NCBI RefSeq assembly: GCF_018333375.1
Contig: NZ_BORW01000001.1
Coordinates: 310,001 to 374,000 of the forward strand
DNA from: Paenibacillus cookii
Lineage (GTDB): Bacteria; Bacillota; Bacilli; Paenibacillales; Paenibacillaceae
DNA: 64,000 nt
Reading direction: 5' to 3'
This document shows, piece by piece, positions 36,400 to 46,087 of the stretch. The translations under genes were made by a program, and so were the position numbers. The notes beneath the pieces were generated by a model. The model had not been told where the DNA came from and made no database searches. It saw only the letters and a program-made list of their open reading frames with translations. Position 1 is the first letter of the stretch. The number at the start of each line of letters is the position of its first letter.

Positions 36400-37509
36400 T
36401 CACCGCCCCGATGCGAGCCGGCGCATCTCTTCGACGATCAAGTTCGCGGAGTCGGGCTTTCCAAGCTTTCTCGATTGCCCCGACATCTCCCTCTGCACCT
36501 GAAAATCGCCCATGATATCCTCAATAGATTGAAAGAGTCTTTTTCCCGATAAATCCTTTTCCAAAATGACCTTTGCGGCTCCGGCCTTTTCCAGCTGCCG
36601 CGCGTTGGCCTCCTGGTGGTTATTCGTCACGTTCGGGGATGGAATCAGGATGGACGGAATCCCGAGCGAGGTTATTTCGGCAAGAAAAGAAGCTCCCGCC
36701 CGGTTGACGATGAGAGACGTGGCCGCCAGCACCTCGGGCATGTTGTGCACGTACGGAAGCACATGCAGATGATTGGGCATGCTGCCGAGCCTGCTTCGGA
36801 TCTCCTCCCGCGTTTTTTCGAAATAATGTTCGCCCGTCACATAAACAAAGTGAATATGCTTCAGCTTCTCAAGCTGCGGCGCCATTTCGATCATGGCATC
36901 GTTGATCGCCTTCGCTCCGCGGCTGCCGCCGACGACAAGCACGACCGAGCTGTCCATCGGAATGCCCAGCGATGCGAAACCGCGCTCCTTGTTGGCGGAC
37001 TGCACGGTGGTTGCCCGCGGATTCCCCGTGTAAATTACCCGTTTGGCTTTAGGAAAAGAGCGCTCCGATCCTTCGAAGCTGACGGCGACCGTGCTGACGT
37101 ACCGGCTCAGAAACTTGTTCGTCAACCCCGGGATGGCGTTCTGTTCATGGATGATCGACGGGATGCCCAACTTGGCGGCGGCGTAAACGACGGGACCGCA
37201 GACGTAACCGCCCGTGCCGATGACCACGTCCGGCTTGAATTCGGCTAGCATCCGCTTGGACGCCTTGACGCCTTTCAAAAATCGGATCACCGTTTTGATG
37301 TTTTCGGCCGACAATTTGCGGCGGAAGCCCGTAATTTCGATCGATTGGAACGGGATTTGCTCTTGCGGAACCAGCGTGCTTTCCAAACCTTTGGTACCGC
37401 CGATATATAAAAATTTTGAATCCGGATCTTCGATTTCGCATTGCCTCGCAACGGCGATAGCCGGGTAGATGTGTCCCCCGGTTCCTCCGCCTGTTAACAC
37501 GACGCGCAT
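36400..37509 (-). CDS. murG: Lipid II synthase MurG (GlcNAc transferase)
   Basis: Adds GlcNAc from UDP-GlcNAc to lipid I to make lipid II on the inner membrane face. The start at 37509 (MRVVLTGGGTGGHIYPA) follows GAGGTG; 369 residues. G-loop 1 is GGGTGGHIYPAIAVA (8-22) and G-loop 2 VVGGSRGAKAINDAM; IIHEQNAIPGLTNKFL and NRAGASFLAEI are the other family marks. The start is 5 bp from the spoVE stop. It corresponds to the B. subtilis order spoVE-murG. Confidence 0.97.
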   Translation of the reverse strand: MRVVLTGGGTGGHIYPAIAVARQCEIEDPDSKFLYIGGTKGLESTLVPQEQIPFQSIEITGFRRKLSAENIKTVIRFLKGVKASKRMLAEFKPDVVIGTGGYVCGPVVYAAAKLGIPSIIHEQNAIPGLTNKFLSRYVSTVAVSFEGSERSFPKAKRVIYTGNPRATTVQSANKERGFASLGIPMDSSVVLVVGGSRGAKAINDAMIEMAPQLEKLKHIHFVYVTGEHYFEKTREEIRSRLGSMPNHLHVLPYVHNMPEVLAATSLIVNRAGASFLAEITSLGIPSILIPSPNVTNNHQEANARQLEKAGAAKVILEKDLSGKRLFQSIEDIMGDFQVQREMSGQSRKLGKPDSANLIVEEMRRLASGR

Positions 37510-37514
37510 GCCGA

Positions 37515-38612
37515 TCACCTCGCGTATCTTGATAGATTAAGTAAAATGCCGAGAGCGGTCAGCATCAGCGTCAGCGACGAGCCGCCATAGCTGATCAGCG
37601 GCAGCGTAATGCCCGTTACCGGCATCAGCCCGATCACGACGCCGATATTGATAATGACCTGTACGGCAACCATGCCGACGATGCCTACCGCAAACAAACT
37701 GCCGAAACGATCCGGTATCGTCATGGCGATGCGCATGCCCCGCCACACCAGAACCAAAAAGAGCAGAAGTACGATCAATCCGCCGATGAACCCCAGCTCT
37801 TCGGCCAAAATGGAAAAGATAAAGTCCGTTTGCGGTTCCGGAACGTAGCTGTACTTTTGGCGGCTCATGCCAAGTCCCAAACCGCCAAGCCCTCCGGGCC
37901 CGATGGCGTACAAAGATTGGATGATTTGATACCCCGTACCGAGCGGATCGGACCAAGGGTCGAGAAATCCGGTAATCCGCTTCAGCCGGTAAGGCGCCGC
38001 AAGAATGAGGCCGACGAAGCCTGCGGCTCCGGCCAATCCCAGCATCCCCAAATGGCCAAGACGCGCTCCGGCCGTAAAAATGATCATCATCGCCGCTCCC
38101 ATCATGACCGTTCCCGTCCCCAAATCCGGCTGGAGCATGATCAGGCCGAAGGCCAGTCCGACCAACCCGAGCGGCGGCATCAGACCTTTGCCGAACTTCG
38201 TAATGTCCCATTCGTCGCTGCTGAGCCATTTGGAAAGGAACAGGATCATGCCCAGCTTCATAAACTCCGACGGCTGGATCCCGAACGAGCTGATGCCCAG
38301 CCAGCTGCGCGCGCCGCCGCGAACGACGCCGATCCCCGGTATCAACACGATGACCAGCAGCACGAAGCAGACGATCAAGGCGATTTTGGCGTATTTTTTC
38401 CAGACCCGAAAATCGATATTGGCCGTAAAAAACATCGCTACCAGCCCAAGTCCGGCAAAAAGCAGCTGCCGTTTGACGAAATAGAAGGAGTCTCCGTGTT
38501 CGTGTAAAGCCAGTACCGAACCTGCGCTGTATACCATAATGATGCCGATCGCGAGCAGTCCCATAATGCATAGAAACAGCCACAAGTCCGGCGCCGGGCG
38601 TGTCTTGTTCAT
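37515..38612 (-). CDS. spoVE: SEDS glycosyltransferase SpoVE (FtsW/RodA family)
   Basis: Peptidoglycan polymerase used in spore cortex synthesis together with SpoVD; FtsW-like in vegetative cells of other species. 365 residues and about ten transmembrane helices, with the signatures GARSWLGISSFGIQPSEFMKL, MLQPDLGTG and the C-terminal TGITLPLISYGGSS. I name it spoVE from its place between murD and murG; a vegetative FtsW role cannot be ruled out. The RBS AAGGTGG lies directly after a terminator-like hairpin. Confidence 0.9.
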   Translation of the reverse strand: MNKTRPAPDLWLFLCIMGLLAIGIIMVYSAGSVLALHEHGDSFYFVKRQLLFAGLGLVAMFFTANIDFRVWKKYAKIALIVCFVLLVIVLIPGIGVVRGGARSWLGISSFGIQPSEFMKLGMILFLSKWLSSDEWDITKFGKGLMPPLGLVGLAFGLIMLQPDLGTGTVMMGAAMMIIFTAGARLGHLGMLGLAGAAGFVGLILAAPYRLKRITGFLDPWSDPLGTGYQIIQSLYAIGPGGLGGLGLGMSRQKYSYVPEPQTDFIFSILAEELGFIGGLIVLLLFLVLVWRGMRIAMTIPDRFGSLFAVGIVGMVAVQVIINIGVVIGLMPVTGITLPLISYGGSSLTLMLTALGILLNLSRYAR

Positions 38613-38630
38613 GAAGAGGCCACCTTTTGC

Positions 38631-38662
38631 AAAAAAGTAGGGGCTTATCCACCCCCCTACTT
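38631..38662 (-). terminator. Terminator-like hairpin between murD and spoVE
   Basis: On the minus strand AAGTAGGGG, a loop, CCCCTACTT and six T; the stem overlaps the murD stop. spoVE starts only 18 nt later, so any spoVE message from upstream must read through this element. Confidence 0.7.
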
Positions 38663-40082
38663 AAAGATTATGCACCGCCTCTTTAAAAATGCGTCCACGC
38701 TCCTCATAGGAAGCAAACATGTCCCAGCTGGCGCAGGCAGGAGACAAAAGCACGATATCCCCCGGTTCTGCGGCGGCTGCGGCTTCCTTGACGGCTGCGC
38801 GCAGCGTGCCGGCGGCGTCATCCTCATTATCGACGACGACGATATGCTTTAATCCGGCAAGTTCCGATACCTTGGCGATTTTCCGCGCCGTTTCGCCCAA
38901 AGCGATGACCGCTTTGACGCGTTCCGACAATGCCGGCACCAGCTCCATGTAATCCGAACCCCGATCGAGCCCCCCGGCGATCAAAACGATCGGACGATGA
39001 AGGGATGTCAAAGCCATCATCGTCGCTTTGGAGTTGGTCGCCTTCGAGTTATTGTAGTAGGCGACTCCGTTCAAATCCTTCACGTATTCCAGGCGGTGCT
39101 CCACGCCGCGGAAGGAGGACAGCGGACCCCTTAACCGGTTTGCGGGGACGCCTGCGGCGATGGCGATCGCGCAGGCGGCCGCCGCATTTGCAACGTTGAA
39201 ACGGCCCGGAATACCGACTTCCTCCACGGGGATGATCTCCGTCAGGCGGCCATGTTCATCCCGGTACACGATCTTCCGCGGCAAATCGTCCTCTGCGCCC
39301 TGGATAAACGGCGGGCTGACATAGACGCCTTCTGCCAATTCTTCGTTCGTAGAGAACGGCAGAAGTTTCGCCTTGATATAAGGCACGAGCTCGCGGCAGG
39401 TGGAATCATCCCAATTGAGGACGGCGGTATCTCCTTCTCCCTGATTGGCGAACATTTTCGCTTTGGAGGCGACATAATCCTCCATATCTCCGTGGTAGTC
39501 GAGATGCGTTTCCGCCACATTCAGCAAACATCCGATACGCGGACGGAATGCCTTCGTTCCTTTCAGCTGGAAGCTGCTCAACTCGGTTACCATCCAGTTG
39601 CCGCTGTCCGCATGTTGAGCGGCTTCGCAAAGCGGCGTTCCGATATTGCCCGCCACGATCGGGCGCAGGCCGGCTTCTTCCAGCATGTTTCCGACCCAGG
39701 TCGTCGTCGTCGTTTTGCCGTTCGAGCCGGTGATGCCGATGATAGGCGCGCTGCAAATATGATAGGCGACCTCGACTTCGGTTACGATTTCGATGCCGAG
39801 CTCGAGCGCTTTTTGCACCGGACCTACTTTATAAGGAATGCCCGGATTTTTGACAAGCAGAGAAATACCGGGATGAACCAGATCGGCCGGATGACCGCCG
39901 CAAATGACGGTAATTCCGAGCGCCTCCAGTTCCCCGGCTTCGGGGCATTGATCTCTATCTTTTTGGTCGTTGACCGTCACTTTCGCGCCGTAAGCGTGCA
40001 TGACCTTGGCAACTTGTACACCGCTTTTGGCAAGGCCGAGCACGACGACTTCCTGATCCCTGTACGATTCTGGATGCTTCAT
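38661..40082 (-). CDS. murD: UDP-N-acetylmuramoyl-alanine-D-glutamate ligase
   Basis: Adds D-glutamate to UDP-MurNAc-L-Ala with ATP. 473 residues; N-terminal Rossmann domain (VVVLGLAKSGVQVAKVMHAYGAKVTVNDQ), the Mur ATP-binding GITGSNGKTTTTTWVGNML near 112-130, and the C-terminal ligase domain with VEHRLEYV. AAGGGG is 9 nt before the ATG. In the run mraY-murD-spoVE. Confidence 0.97.
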   Translation of the reverse strand: MKHPESYRDQEVVVLGLAKSGVQVAKVMHAYGAKVTVNDQKDRDQCPEAGELEALGITVICGGHPADLVHPGISLLVKNPGIPYKVGPVQKALELGIEIVTEVEVAYHICSAPIIGITGSNGKTTTTTWVGNMLEEAGLRPIVAGNIGTPLCEAAQHADSGNWMVTELSSFQLKGTKAFRPRIGCLLNVAETHLDYHGDMEDYVASKAKMFANQGEGDTAVLNWDDSTCRELVPYIKAKLLPFSTNEELAEGVYVSPPFIQGAEDDLPRKIVYRDEHGRLTEIIPVEEVGIPGRFNVANAAAACAIAIAAGVPANRLRGPLSSFRGVEHRLEYVKDLNGVAYYNNSKATNSKATMMALTSLHRPIVLIAGGLDRGSDYMELVPALSERVKAVIALGETARKIAKVSELAGLKHIVVVDNEDDAAGTLRAAVKEAAAAAEPGDIVLLSPACASWDMFASYEERGRIFKEAVHNL

Positions 40083-40085
40083 ATT

Positions 40086-41051
40086 CTACAACCCCTTGTT
40101 CAAGTAAAGTCCGATGCCCGCGAGTACGATGCTCACCAGCCAGAACGTAATGACGACGCGCCATTCCGACCATCCCGACAATTCGAAATGGTGGTGGATC
40201 GGACTCATTTTAAATATGCGTTTGCCTCTCGTTTTAAACGATGCGACCTGCAGCACCACGGATAACATCTCGATGACGAACACGCCGCCGATGACAAGGA
40301 ACAGCAGCTCCGTTTTGGTCACGATCGCAATCGCGCCGATCGCTCCGCCGATGCCGAGGGAGCCCGTGTCGCCCATGAATACTTTGGCCGGATGCGCGTT
40401 AAACACCAGGAAGCCGAGTACCGCTCCGATCATCGCCGCGGCGCAAACGGCTGCCGACAGCGACGTCGCCTGCATCGCCACCAGGGCAAAAGCCGCAAAC
40501 GCGATGGCGCTCACGCCGGAAAGCAGGCCGTCCACGCCGTCCGTAAAGTTGACCGCGTTGCTGATGGCAAGCATCATGATAACGATAAACGGATAATAGA
40601 ACCATCCGCCCCAATCGAACGAAAAGGAAGTTCCCGGCACGTGGATCGCGGTGCTATGCCCGTTTTGAATGAGCAAAACGCACATGATGGCCGCAAACAG
40701 CAGCTGGCCGACCAGCTTCTGGCGCGCCGTCAGACCTAACGAACGTTTGAACACGATTTTGATATAATCATCGAGAAATCCGATGAGGCCAAAACCTAGC
40801 GTGGCGACGAGCATGACATAAAAATCGGTATTTATGACCGAAAACTTCAAGAAAGACAGCGTAAACGCCAAAATGATCACGACGCCGCCCATCGTCGGGG
40901 TACCGGCTTTTTTCAAGTGGCTTTGCGGGCCGTCGTCCCGTACCTGCTGTCCAAACTTCAGCCGCCTCAACAGCGGAATCAGGAGAGGAGCGGCAATGAT
41001 TGCGAGAATAAACGAAACTCCGATCGTCAGCAGCAGCAATTGATAATCCAT
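40086..41051 (-). CDS. mraY: Phospho-MurNAc-pentapeptide transferase
   Basis: Membrane enzyme that joins phospho-MurNAc-pentapeptide to undecaprenyl phosphate (lipid I). 321 residues and about ten transmembrane helices; the conserved GTPTMGG, FLDDYIK, NAVNFTDGVDGL (with catalytic Asp residues) and HHHFELSGWSE motifs are all present. RBS GGGGGTGAATCC. Only 3 bp from murD. Confidence 0.97.
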   Translation of the reverse strand: MDYQLLLLTIGVSFILAIIAAPLLIPLLRRLKFGQQVRDDGPQSHLKKAGTPTMGGVVIILAFTLSFLKFSVINTDFYVMLVATLGFGLIGFLDDYIKIVFKRSLGLTARQKLVGQLLFAAIMCVLLIQNGHSTAIHVPGTSFSFDWGGWFYYPFIVIMMLAISNAVNFTDGVDGLLSGVSAIAFAAFALVAMQATSLSAAVCAAAMIGAVLGFLVFNAHPAKVFMGDTGSLGIGGAIGAIAIVTKTELLFLVIGGVFVIEMLSVVLQVASFKTRGKRIFKMSPIHHHFELSGWSEWRVVITFWLVSIVLAGIGLYLNKGL

Positions 41052-41072
41052 GGATTCACCCCCTCCGTATGT

Positions 41073-42479
41073 TTAGTTATGCAAGTCTTGATCGACAAGA
41101 GCATCCACTATTTCTTCCAATTTCATTCCGCGCGAAGCCTTAATCAGCACGATGTCTTTCGGATGTACCTGCCCGGCAAGATGGGCGGCGAGTTCCTTTT
41201 TATCGGCAAAATGATAGACCGGAATATCCTGACGTTTGTTTTTGGCGGCTTTTGCGGTTTCCGCCGACAGCGTTCCGTACGTATACAGCATGTCGACTTT
41301 GCCGTCCGCGGCATATTCTCCGACTTCGGCATGAAACTCGAGCTCTTTCGGCCCAAGCTCAAGCATGTCCCCGAGAACGGCAATTTTCTTGCGGTGGCCT
41401 TTAAGGCTGTCCAGCACGTCGATGGCCGCCTTCATCGAGAGCGGACTGGCATTGTAGGCGTCATTGAGCACGGTAAGACCGCTCGGCGCCGTCATCTGCT
41501 CGATCCGCATCCCCGTCAAACGCAGCCCGGACAATCCCTCGCGAATCTGCTCCTTCCCGATGCCGAAGTGATCCGCCACCGCAAGCGCGGCAAGGCAATT
41601 GATGACGTTATGCTGTCCCAGCAGCGGCAGGTCAAGACCTTCCTCGGGATGACGATGGGAAGTGAAAATGACGCCTTTCGCATGGAACATCATGCCCGTC
41701 GGATAATCGTCGTTTTTGTCCGGATCCATGCCGAACGTGAAGGTTTTCAGCCCTTCGGGTTTTACCGTCTCCGGCTCGCCGAGCACCAGCGGAATCAACG
41801 GTTCGTCGCCATGGTAAACCAGCAGGCCGCCCGGTTTCATGCCGCTGATGATTTCCACCTTGGCACGGGCGATTTCGTGTCTCGATCCGAGCTGAAGGAG
41901 ATGGGCTTCGCCGATGTTCGTAATGACGGCCACGTCGGGGGAGGCGATGGCCGACAGCGCCTCGATCTCATGGCGGCCGCTCATGCCCATTTCGAGAATG
42001 GCGATTTCCGTATCCTCCGGCATTTCCAGGATCGTCAGCGGCAGCCCGATATGGTTGTTGAAATTCCCGCCGGTTTTATGAACCTTAAAGGAAGTTCCGA
42101 GCAGCGCGTATACCATGTCCTTCGTCGTCGTTTTTCCGTTGCTGCCCGTGATGCCGACGACGCGGCATCCGACTTCGGCCAAATAAGCCTTGGCCAATGC
42201 CTGCAGCGCGGCAAGCGTGTCCTCCACGACGATGGCGGGACCTTCCGGCGGAAGGCCCCGGTCCCGCTGCCATAACACGGCGCATGCGCCGCCTTCAAGC
42301 GCTGCCGCGGCAAAGGCATGGCCGTCGAATTTTTCGCCCACCAGCGGCACGAACAGCCTGCCGGCTTCGATTTTGCGGGAATCCGTAAAGACCCCCTCAA
42401 CCCGTATATCACAATCATGGTCATGCGCCAGGGTTCCCCCGCACATGACCGCTATTTCGCCCAACTTCTTCGTAATCAC
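41073..42479 (-). CDS. murF: UDP-MurNAc-tripeptide:D-Ala-D-Ala ligase
   Basis: Attaches D-Ala-D-Ala to complete the pentapeptide precursor. 468 residues; ATP motif VGITGSNGKTTTKDMVYALL near 108-128, NNHIGLPLTIL, and the ligase-domain NDAYNASPLSMKAAI. It starts with GTG at 42479 behind AAGGGG and overlaps the murE stop (GTGA), so it is coupled to murE. Confidence 0.97.
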   Translation of the reverse strand: MITKKLGEIAVMCGGTLAHDHDCDIRVEGVFTDSRKIEAGRLFVPLVGEKFDGHAFAAAALEGGACAVLWQRDRGLPPEGPAIVVEDTLAALQALAKAYLAEVGCRVVGITGSNGKTTTKDMVYALLGTSFKVHKTGGNFNNHIGLPLTILEMPEDTEIAILEMGMSGRHEIEALSAIASPDVAVITNIGEAHLLQLGSRHEIARAKVEIISGMKPGGLLVYHGDEPLIPLVLGEPETVKPEGLKTFTFGMDPDKNDDYPTGMMFHAKGVIFTSHRHPEEGLDLPLLGQHNVINCLAALAVADHFGIGKEQIREGLSGLRLTGMRIEQMTAPSGLTVLNDAYNASPLSMKAAIDVLDSLKGHRKKIAVLGDMLELGPKELEFHAEVGEYAADGKVDMLYTYGTLSAETAKAAKNKRQDIPVYHFADKKELAAHLAGQVHPKDIVLIKASRGMKLEEIVDALVDQDLHN

Positions 42480-43963
42480 TTGTTCATACCCCTTATCGCT
42501 TCCTTGGCCACGACCCGATCGTCAAAATCGTATTTCGTATGTCCAATGATTTGGTAGGTCTCATGACCTTTCCCCGCAATCAATACTACATCGTCCGGGC
42601 TTGCCATTTCAATAGCCTTTTGTATGGCCTCCCGCCGGTCCACGATCAGCCGGTATTTGTCCTGAGGCACGGCATCTTCGGCGAGCCCCGCCTCGATGTC
42701 CTTCAGGATCAGGTCCGGATTTTCGGTCCGCGGATTGTCCGAAGTAACCATGACGAAATCGCTGTATTTCGCGGCAAGCTTGCCCATCACCGGGCGTTTC
42801 GTGCGGTCGCGGTCGCCGCCGCAGCCGAACACGGTAATGACCCGTCCCTTGGCGAACTCTTTGACGGTTTTGAGCACGTTCTCCAGGCCGTCCGGCGTAT
42901 GCGCGTAATCCACGATGACCGCAAACGGCTGGCCTTCGTCCACGGCCTCCACGCGTCCGTCGACGCCCGGCACGGATTCCAGGCTGCGCTTGATGCCGTC
43001 CAGCTCGAGCCCCTCGAGCAGCCCTGCCGTAATGGCCGCAAGCGCGTTGTATACGTTGAATTTGCCGACCATTTTCAGCTGGATGTCGGCGCTGCCGCGG
43101 AACGTGTCCACATGGAACGACGTGCCTTGGGCCGTGATGGAGATGTCGGAAGCGCGCACGTCGGCTTTTTCGTCCAAGCCGTATGTAATGACCTCGGCGG
43201 CGGTCACTTTGGCGAAATATTTCGATGCTTCGTCGTCGGCGTTTAATACGGCGAATTTCCGCTCGCTGGCTTGACGGCCGAATTTGTTGCCGAGCCGGGA
43301 GAAAAAGAGGCCTTTCGCGGCTCTGTATTCTTCCATGGTTTTATGGTAGTCCAGATGGTCCTGGGTCAGGTTCGTAAAAATGGCCGTACGGAAGTCGGTT
43401 CCTTTTACCCGCCCTTGCTCCAGCGCATGGGAGGAAACCTCCATCACGCAGCATTGTACGCCGTTGGCGGACATGTCGTCCAAGGATCGCTGCAGCTCCA
43501 GCGCCTCCGGCGTCGTGCCGGACATCGGGAACGTGCGGCCCCCGTAACGGGTTTGGATCGTGCCGATCAAGCCGGTGTGGATTCCGTGGTCGTTCATCAT
43601 CTTTTCGATCAGGTAGGTGGTCGTCGTTTTCCCGTTCGTTCCGGTGACGCCGATCATTTTCATGTGGGAGCTTGGGGAGCCGAAAAACGCGTCCGCCATC
43701 ACCGCCATCGCGTAGCGGCAGTCCTTGACGATGACCTGCGGAAGGTCGATGTCCAGCTCGCGTTCGACGACAAGCGCCGAGGCGCCTTTTTCGGCCGCTT
43801 GCCCGGCATAATCATGGCCGTCCACCGTATGCCCGGGCAAGCAGATAAACACGTCCCCGGGCGCCACTTTGCGCGAGTCGGTCTGAAGACCGGTGATGGT
43901 GATGTCCCCGCTTCCTTTGATTTTTGCAATTGTTAGTGTTGAAGCCAGTTCGTTCAGTTTCAT
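42476..43963 (-). CDS. murE: UDP-MurNAc-dipeptide:meso-diaminopimelate ligase
   Basis: Adds the third residue of the stem peptide. 495 residues; ATP motif GVTGTNGKTTTTYLIEKMM near 115-133. The specificity signature TSDNPRTENP near residue 410 marks the meso-DAP-adding type rather than the lysine type, which agrees with the dapL gene elsewhere in this window. RBS GAGGGATATGTA. 56 bp after spoVD. Confidence 0.97.
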   Translation of the reverse strand: MKLNELASTLTIAKIKGSGDITITGLQTDSRKVAPGDVFICLPGHTVDGHDYAGQAAEKGASALVVERELDIDLPQVIVKDCRYAMAVMADAFFGSPSSHMKMIGVTGTNGKTTTTYLIEKMMNDHGIHTGLIGTIQTRYGGRTFPMSGTTPEALELQRSLDDMSANGVQCCVMEVSSHALEQGRVKGTDFRTAIFTNLTQDHLDYHKTMEEYRAAKGLFFSRLGNKFGRQASERKFAVLNADDEASKYFAKVTAAEVITYGLDEKADVRASDISITAQGTSFHVDTFRGSADIQLKMVGKFNVYNALAAITAGLLEGLELDGIKRSLESVPGVDGRVEAVDEGQPFAVIVDYAHTPDGLENVLKTVKEFAKGRVITVFGCGGDRDRTKRPVMGKLAAKYSDFVMVTSDNPRTENPDLILKDIEAGLAEDAVPQDKYRLIVDRREAIQKAIEMASPDDVVLIAGKGHETYQIIGHTKYDFDDRVVAKEAIRGMNK

Positions 43964-44019
43964 TACATATCCCTCGCTCTAGTTTCTATTATCGTCCATT
44001 GCCGCGATGATTAAGACCT

Positions 44020-45972
44020 CTAATTGGGAGCTTTGTCCTGTTCCTTCAGCTCCGGATCGGCCCCCATGTATATGCGAATGGTCGACCCGCGTTCCACCCG
44101 GCTGCCCGGCTTCGGCGCCTGGCTGACGACCGTGTTGCCGGTGCCCGATTTGGACAGCACGAAATTCATGTTCAGATCTTCGTACAAATCCTGCACGGTC
44201 GCCCCGACCAGATCCGGCACGGTAACGATCGGCGTGTCTCCGTATTTGTATGCTTTCGGCAGCTGATCCTTGCGCGGCGGCACCTTCAAAACCTGAAGGG
44301 AATCCCGCAAAATGTTTTGCACGATCGGCGCTGCGACCACGCCCCCGAACTGGATGCCCGCCGGATTGTCGACGGCCGTGTAGACCACGATTTGCGGATC
44401 GTCCGCCGGCGCGAAAGCGATAAACGACACGATGTGCTCCGTGGCGGAGTACCGTCCGTTGACGACGATCTGCGCGGTCCCCGTTTTGCCGCCGACCCGG
44501 TAGCCGTCGATGAAGGCCGGGCGTCCGGTGCCGTTGGCCACGACGCTTTCCAGCGCCTCGCGCACCTGCTTCGACGTTTCCTCGGAGATCACCTGCCGGA
44601 CCAGCTGCGGTTTGTTTTCGCTGACGACCTCGCCCGTATCCGGATTGACCCATGCTTTCGCCACGTACGGTTTATACAAATACCCGCCGTTTATGGCCGC
44701 CGAGACGGCTGCCACCTGCTGGATCGGCGTGACGGATACGCCCTGTCCGAAAGCGGTGGTCGCCAGTTCGACCGGTCCGACGCGGGAAGGCTTGAATAAA
44801 ATCCCGTTTTCCTCGCCGTTCAAGTCGATGCCCGTTTTCGCGCCGAAGCCGAAATCGCGGATGTATTTGAACAGCGTGTCTTTCCCGAGCCGGTTGCCCA
44901 AGGTGACGAAGCCCGGGTTGCAGGAGTTTTCGACCACCTGCAGGAAGGTTTCGCTGCCGTGGCCGCCGCGCTTCCAGCACTTTAACGTGGCGCCGCCGAC
45001 TTTGATGTACCCCGGATCGAAGAAACGTTCGTTTTTCAGGTCGACTTTCTTTTCCTGCAGCGCCGCGGCTAACGTGATGATCTTAAAGGTCGAACCCGGT
45101 TCGTAGGTCATCCAGATCGGCAGGTTGCGGTTAATGACCTCGGAAGCATATTCCTTGTAATTTCCCGGCTCGTATCCGGGCCTGCTCGCCATCGCATAAA
45201 TTTCGCCCGTTTTCGGATTCATGGCGATGGACCAGGCGCCCCTGGCCTGATACTGCACCATGGCCTGATCCAACTCCCGCTCCATGATCGATTGGATCGA
45301 CTTTTCGAGCGTAAGCTTTAACGTCAGCCCGTCCTTCGGCGCGTCGTATTTTTCCGACGAACCGGGCATGATGCGGCCGCCGGCGTCCGACAGATACGAG
45401 ATGCTGCCCTGGATGCCGTTCAGCTTGCTGTCGTATTTTTGCTCGACGCCGGTCAAGCCCTGGTTGTCGATTCCGGTAAAGCCGAGAATATGGCTCGCAA
45501 GATCCCCATAAGGATAATACCGCTTATTGTCCTCGGCAACAACGATACCCGGCAGGTTTAAATCACGAATTTTCTGAGCAAGCTCCATCGTAATTTTGCG
45601 TCCGCCGGGTTGAAGTTTCACACTCATCGATCTTTTTGTGACCAAGCTTTTGATCTTTTCCTCCGTCATCCTGAGCAAAGGCGCAAGCAGCCTTGCCGTT
45701 TTGTCCGGATCTTTGACCTGAACCGGCACCGCCATAATCGTAGGCGAACTGATGTTGTAAGCCAGCGGCACGCCGTTCCGGTCCTGGATTTCGCCCCGTT
45801 TGGCGACGGACGGAATTTGCCTTCTCCAGTTTTCCTCCGCTTTCGCCGAGAGTTCCGCTCCTTTGCCCAGTTGGACATACGCAAGCCTTACTATTATAGC
45901 AGCAAACAGCAAGCAAAGAACGGCCAAGCTTACGAGAAGTCTGCGTCTGCGCGTCACGTTCGAAACTTTCAC
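44020..45972 (-). CDS. spoVD: Class B penicillin-binding protein SpoVD
   Basis: Transpeptidase for spore cortex, partner of SpoVE. It starts with GTG at 45972 (MKVSNVTRRRRLLVS) behind GGGAGG; 650 residues. One N-terminal membrane anchor (about 11-32), PBP dimerisation domain, transpeptidase domain with STFK (Ser near 294), SCN and KTG (near 495), and one C-terminal PASTA domain (IVTVPDLVGATVQDLYEDL). The single PASTA and its place after pbpB point to SpoVD rather than PBP2B. Confidence 0.93.
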   Translation of the reverse strand: MKVSNVTRRRRLLVSLAVLCLLFAAIIVRLAYVQLGKGAELSAKAEENWRRQIPSVAKRGEIQDRNGVPLAYNISSPTIMAVPVQVKDPDKTARLLAPLLRMTEEKIKSLVTKRSMSVKLQPGGRKITMELAQKIRDLNLPGIVVAEDNKRYYPYGDLASHILGFTGIDNQGLTGVEQKYDSKLNGIQGSISYLSDAGGRIMPGSSEKYDAPKDGLTLKLTLEKSIQSIMERELDQAMVQYQARGAWSIAMNPKTGEIYAMASRPGYEPGNYKEYASEVINRNLPIWMTYEPGSTFKIITLAAALQEKKVDLKNERFFDPGYIKVGGATLKCWKRGGHGSETFLQVVENSCNPGFVTLGNRLGKDTLFKYIRDFGFGAKTGIDLNGEENGILFKPSRVGPVELATTAFGQGVSVTPIQQVAAVSAAINGGYLYKPYVAKAWVNPDTGEVVSENKPQLVRQVISEETSKQVREALESVVANGTGRPAFIDGYRVGGKTGTAQIVVNGRYSATEHIVSFIAFAPADDPQIVVYTAVDNPAGIQFGGVVAAPIVQNILRDSLQVLKVPPRKDQLPKAYKYGDTPIVTVPDLVGATVQDLYEDLNMNFVLSKSGTGNTVVSQAPKPGSRVERGSTIRIYMGADPELKEQDKAPN

Positions 45973-46087
45973 TCTTATTCCTCCCTGCTTATCCAGATCG
46001 TCATGTCCGTTATTCCTAACATAAGTATTCTGGACAAACAGGGGATAGAACAAGCTGCCCTGAAATGACAGGTTTTATCCGAATTTT

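Noticed and set aside
45973..46087. SigE promoter of spoVD
   Set aside because: A GTCATTT-like -35 is present, but no acceptable -10 lies at the right distance; the regulation cannot be told from sequence alone.
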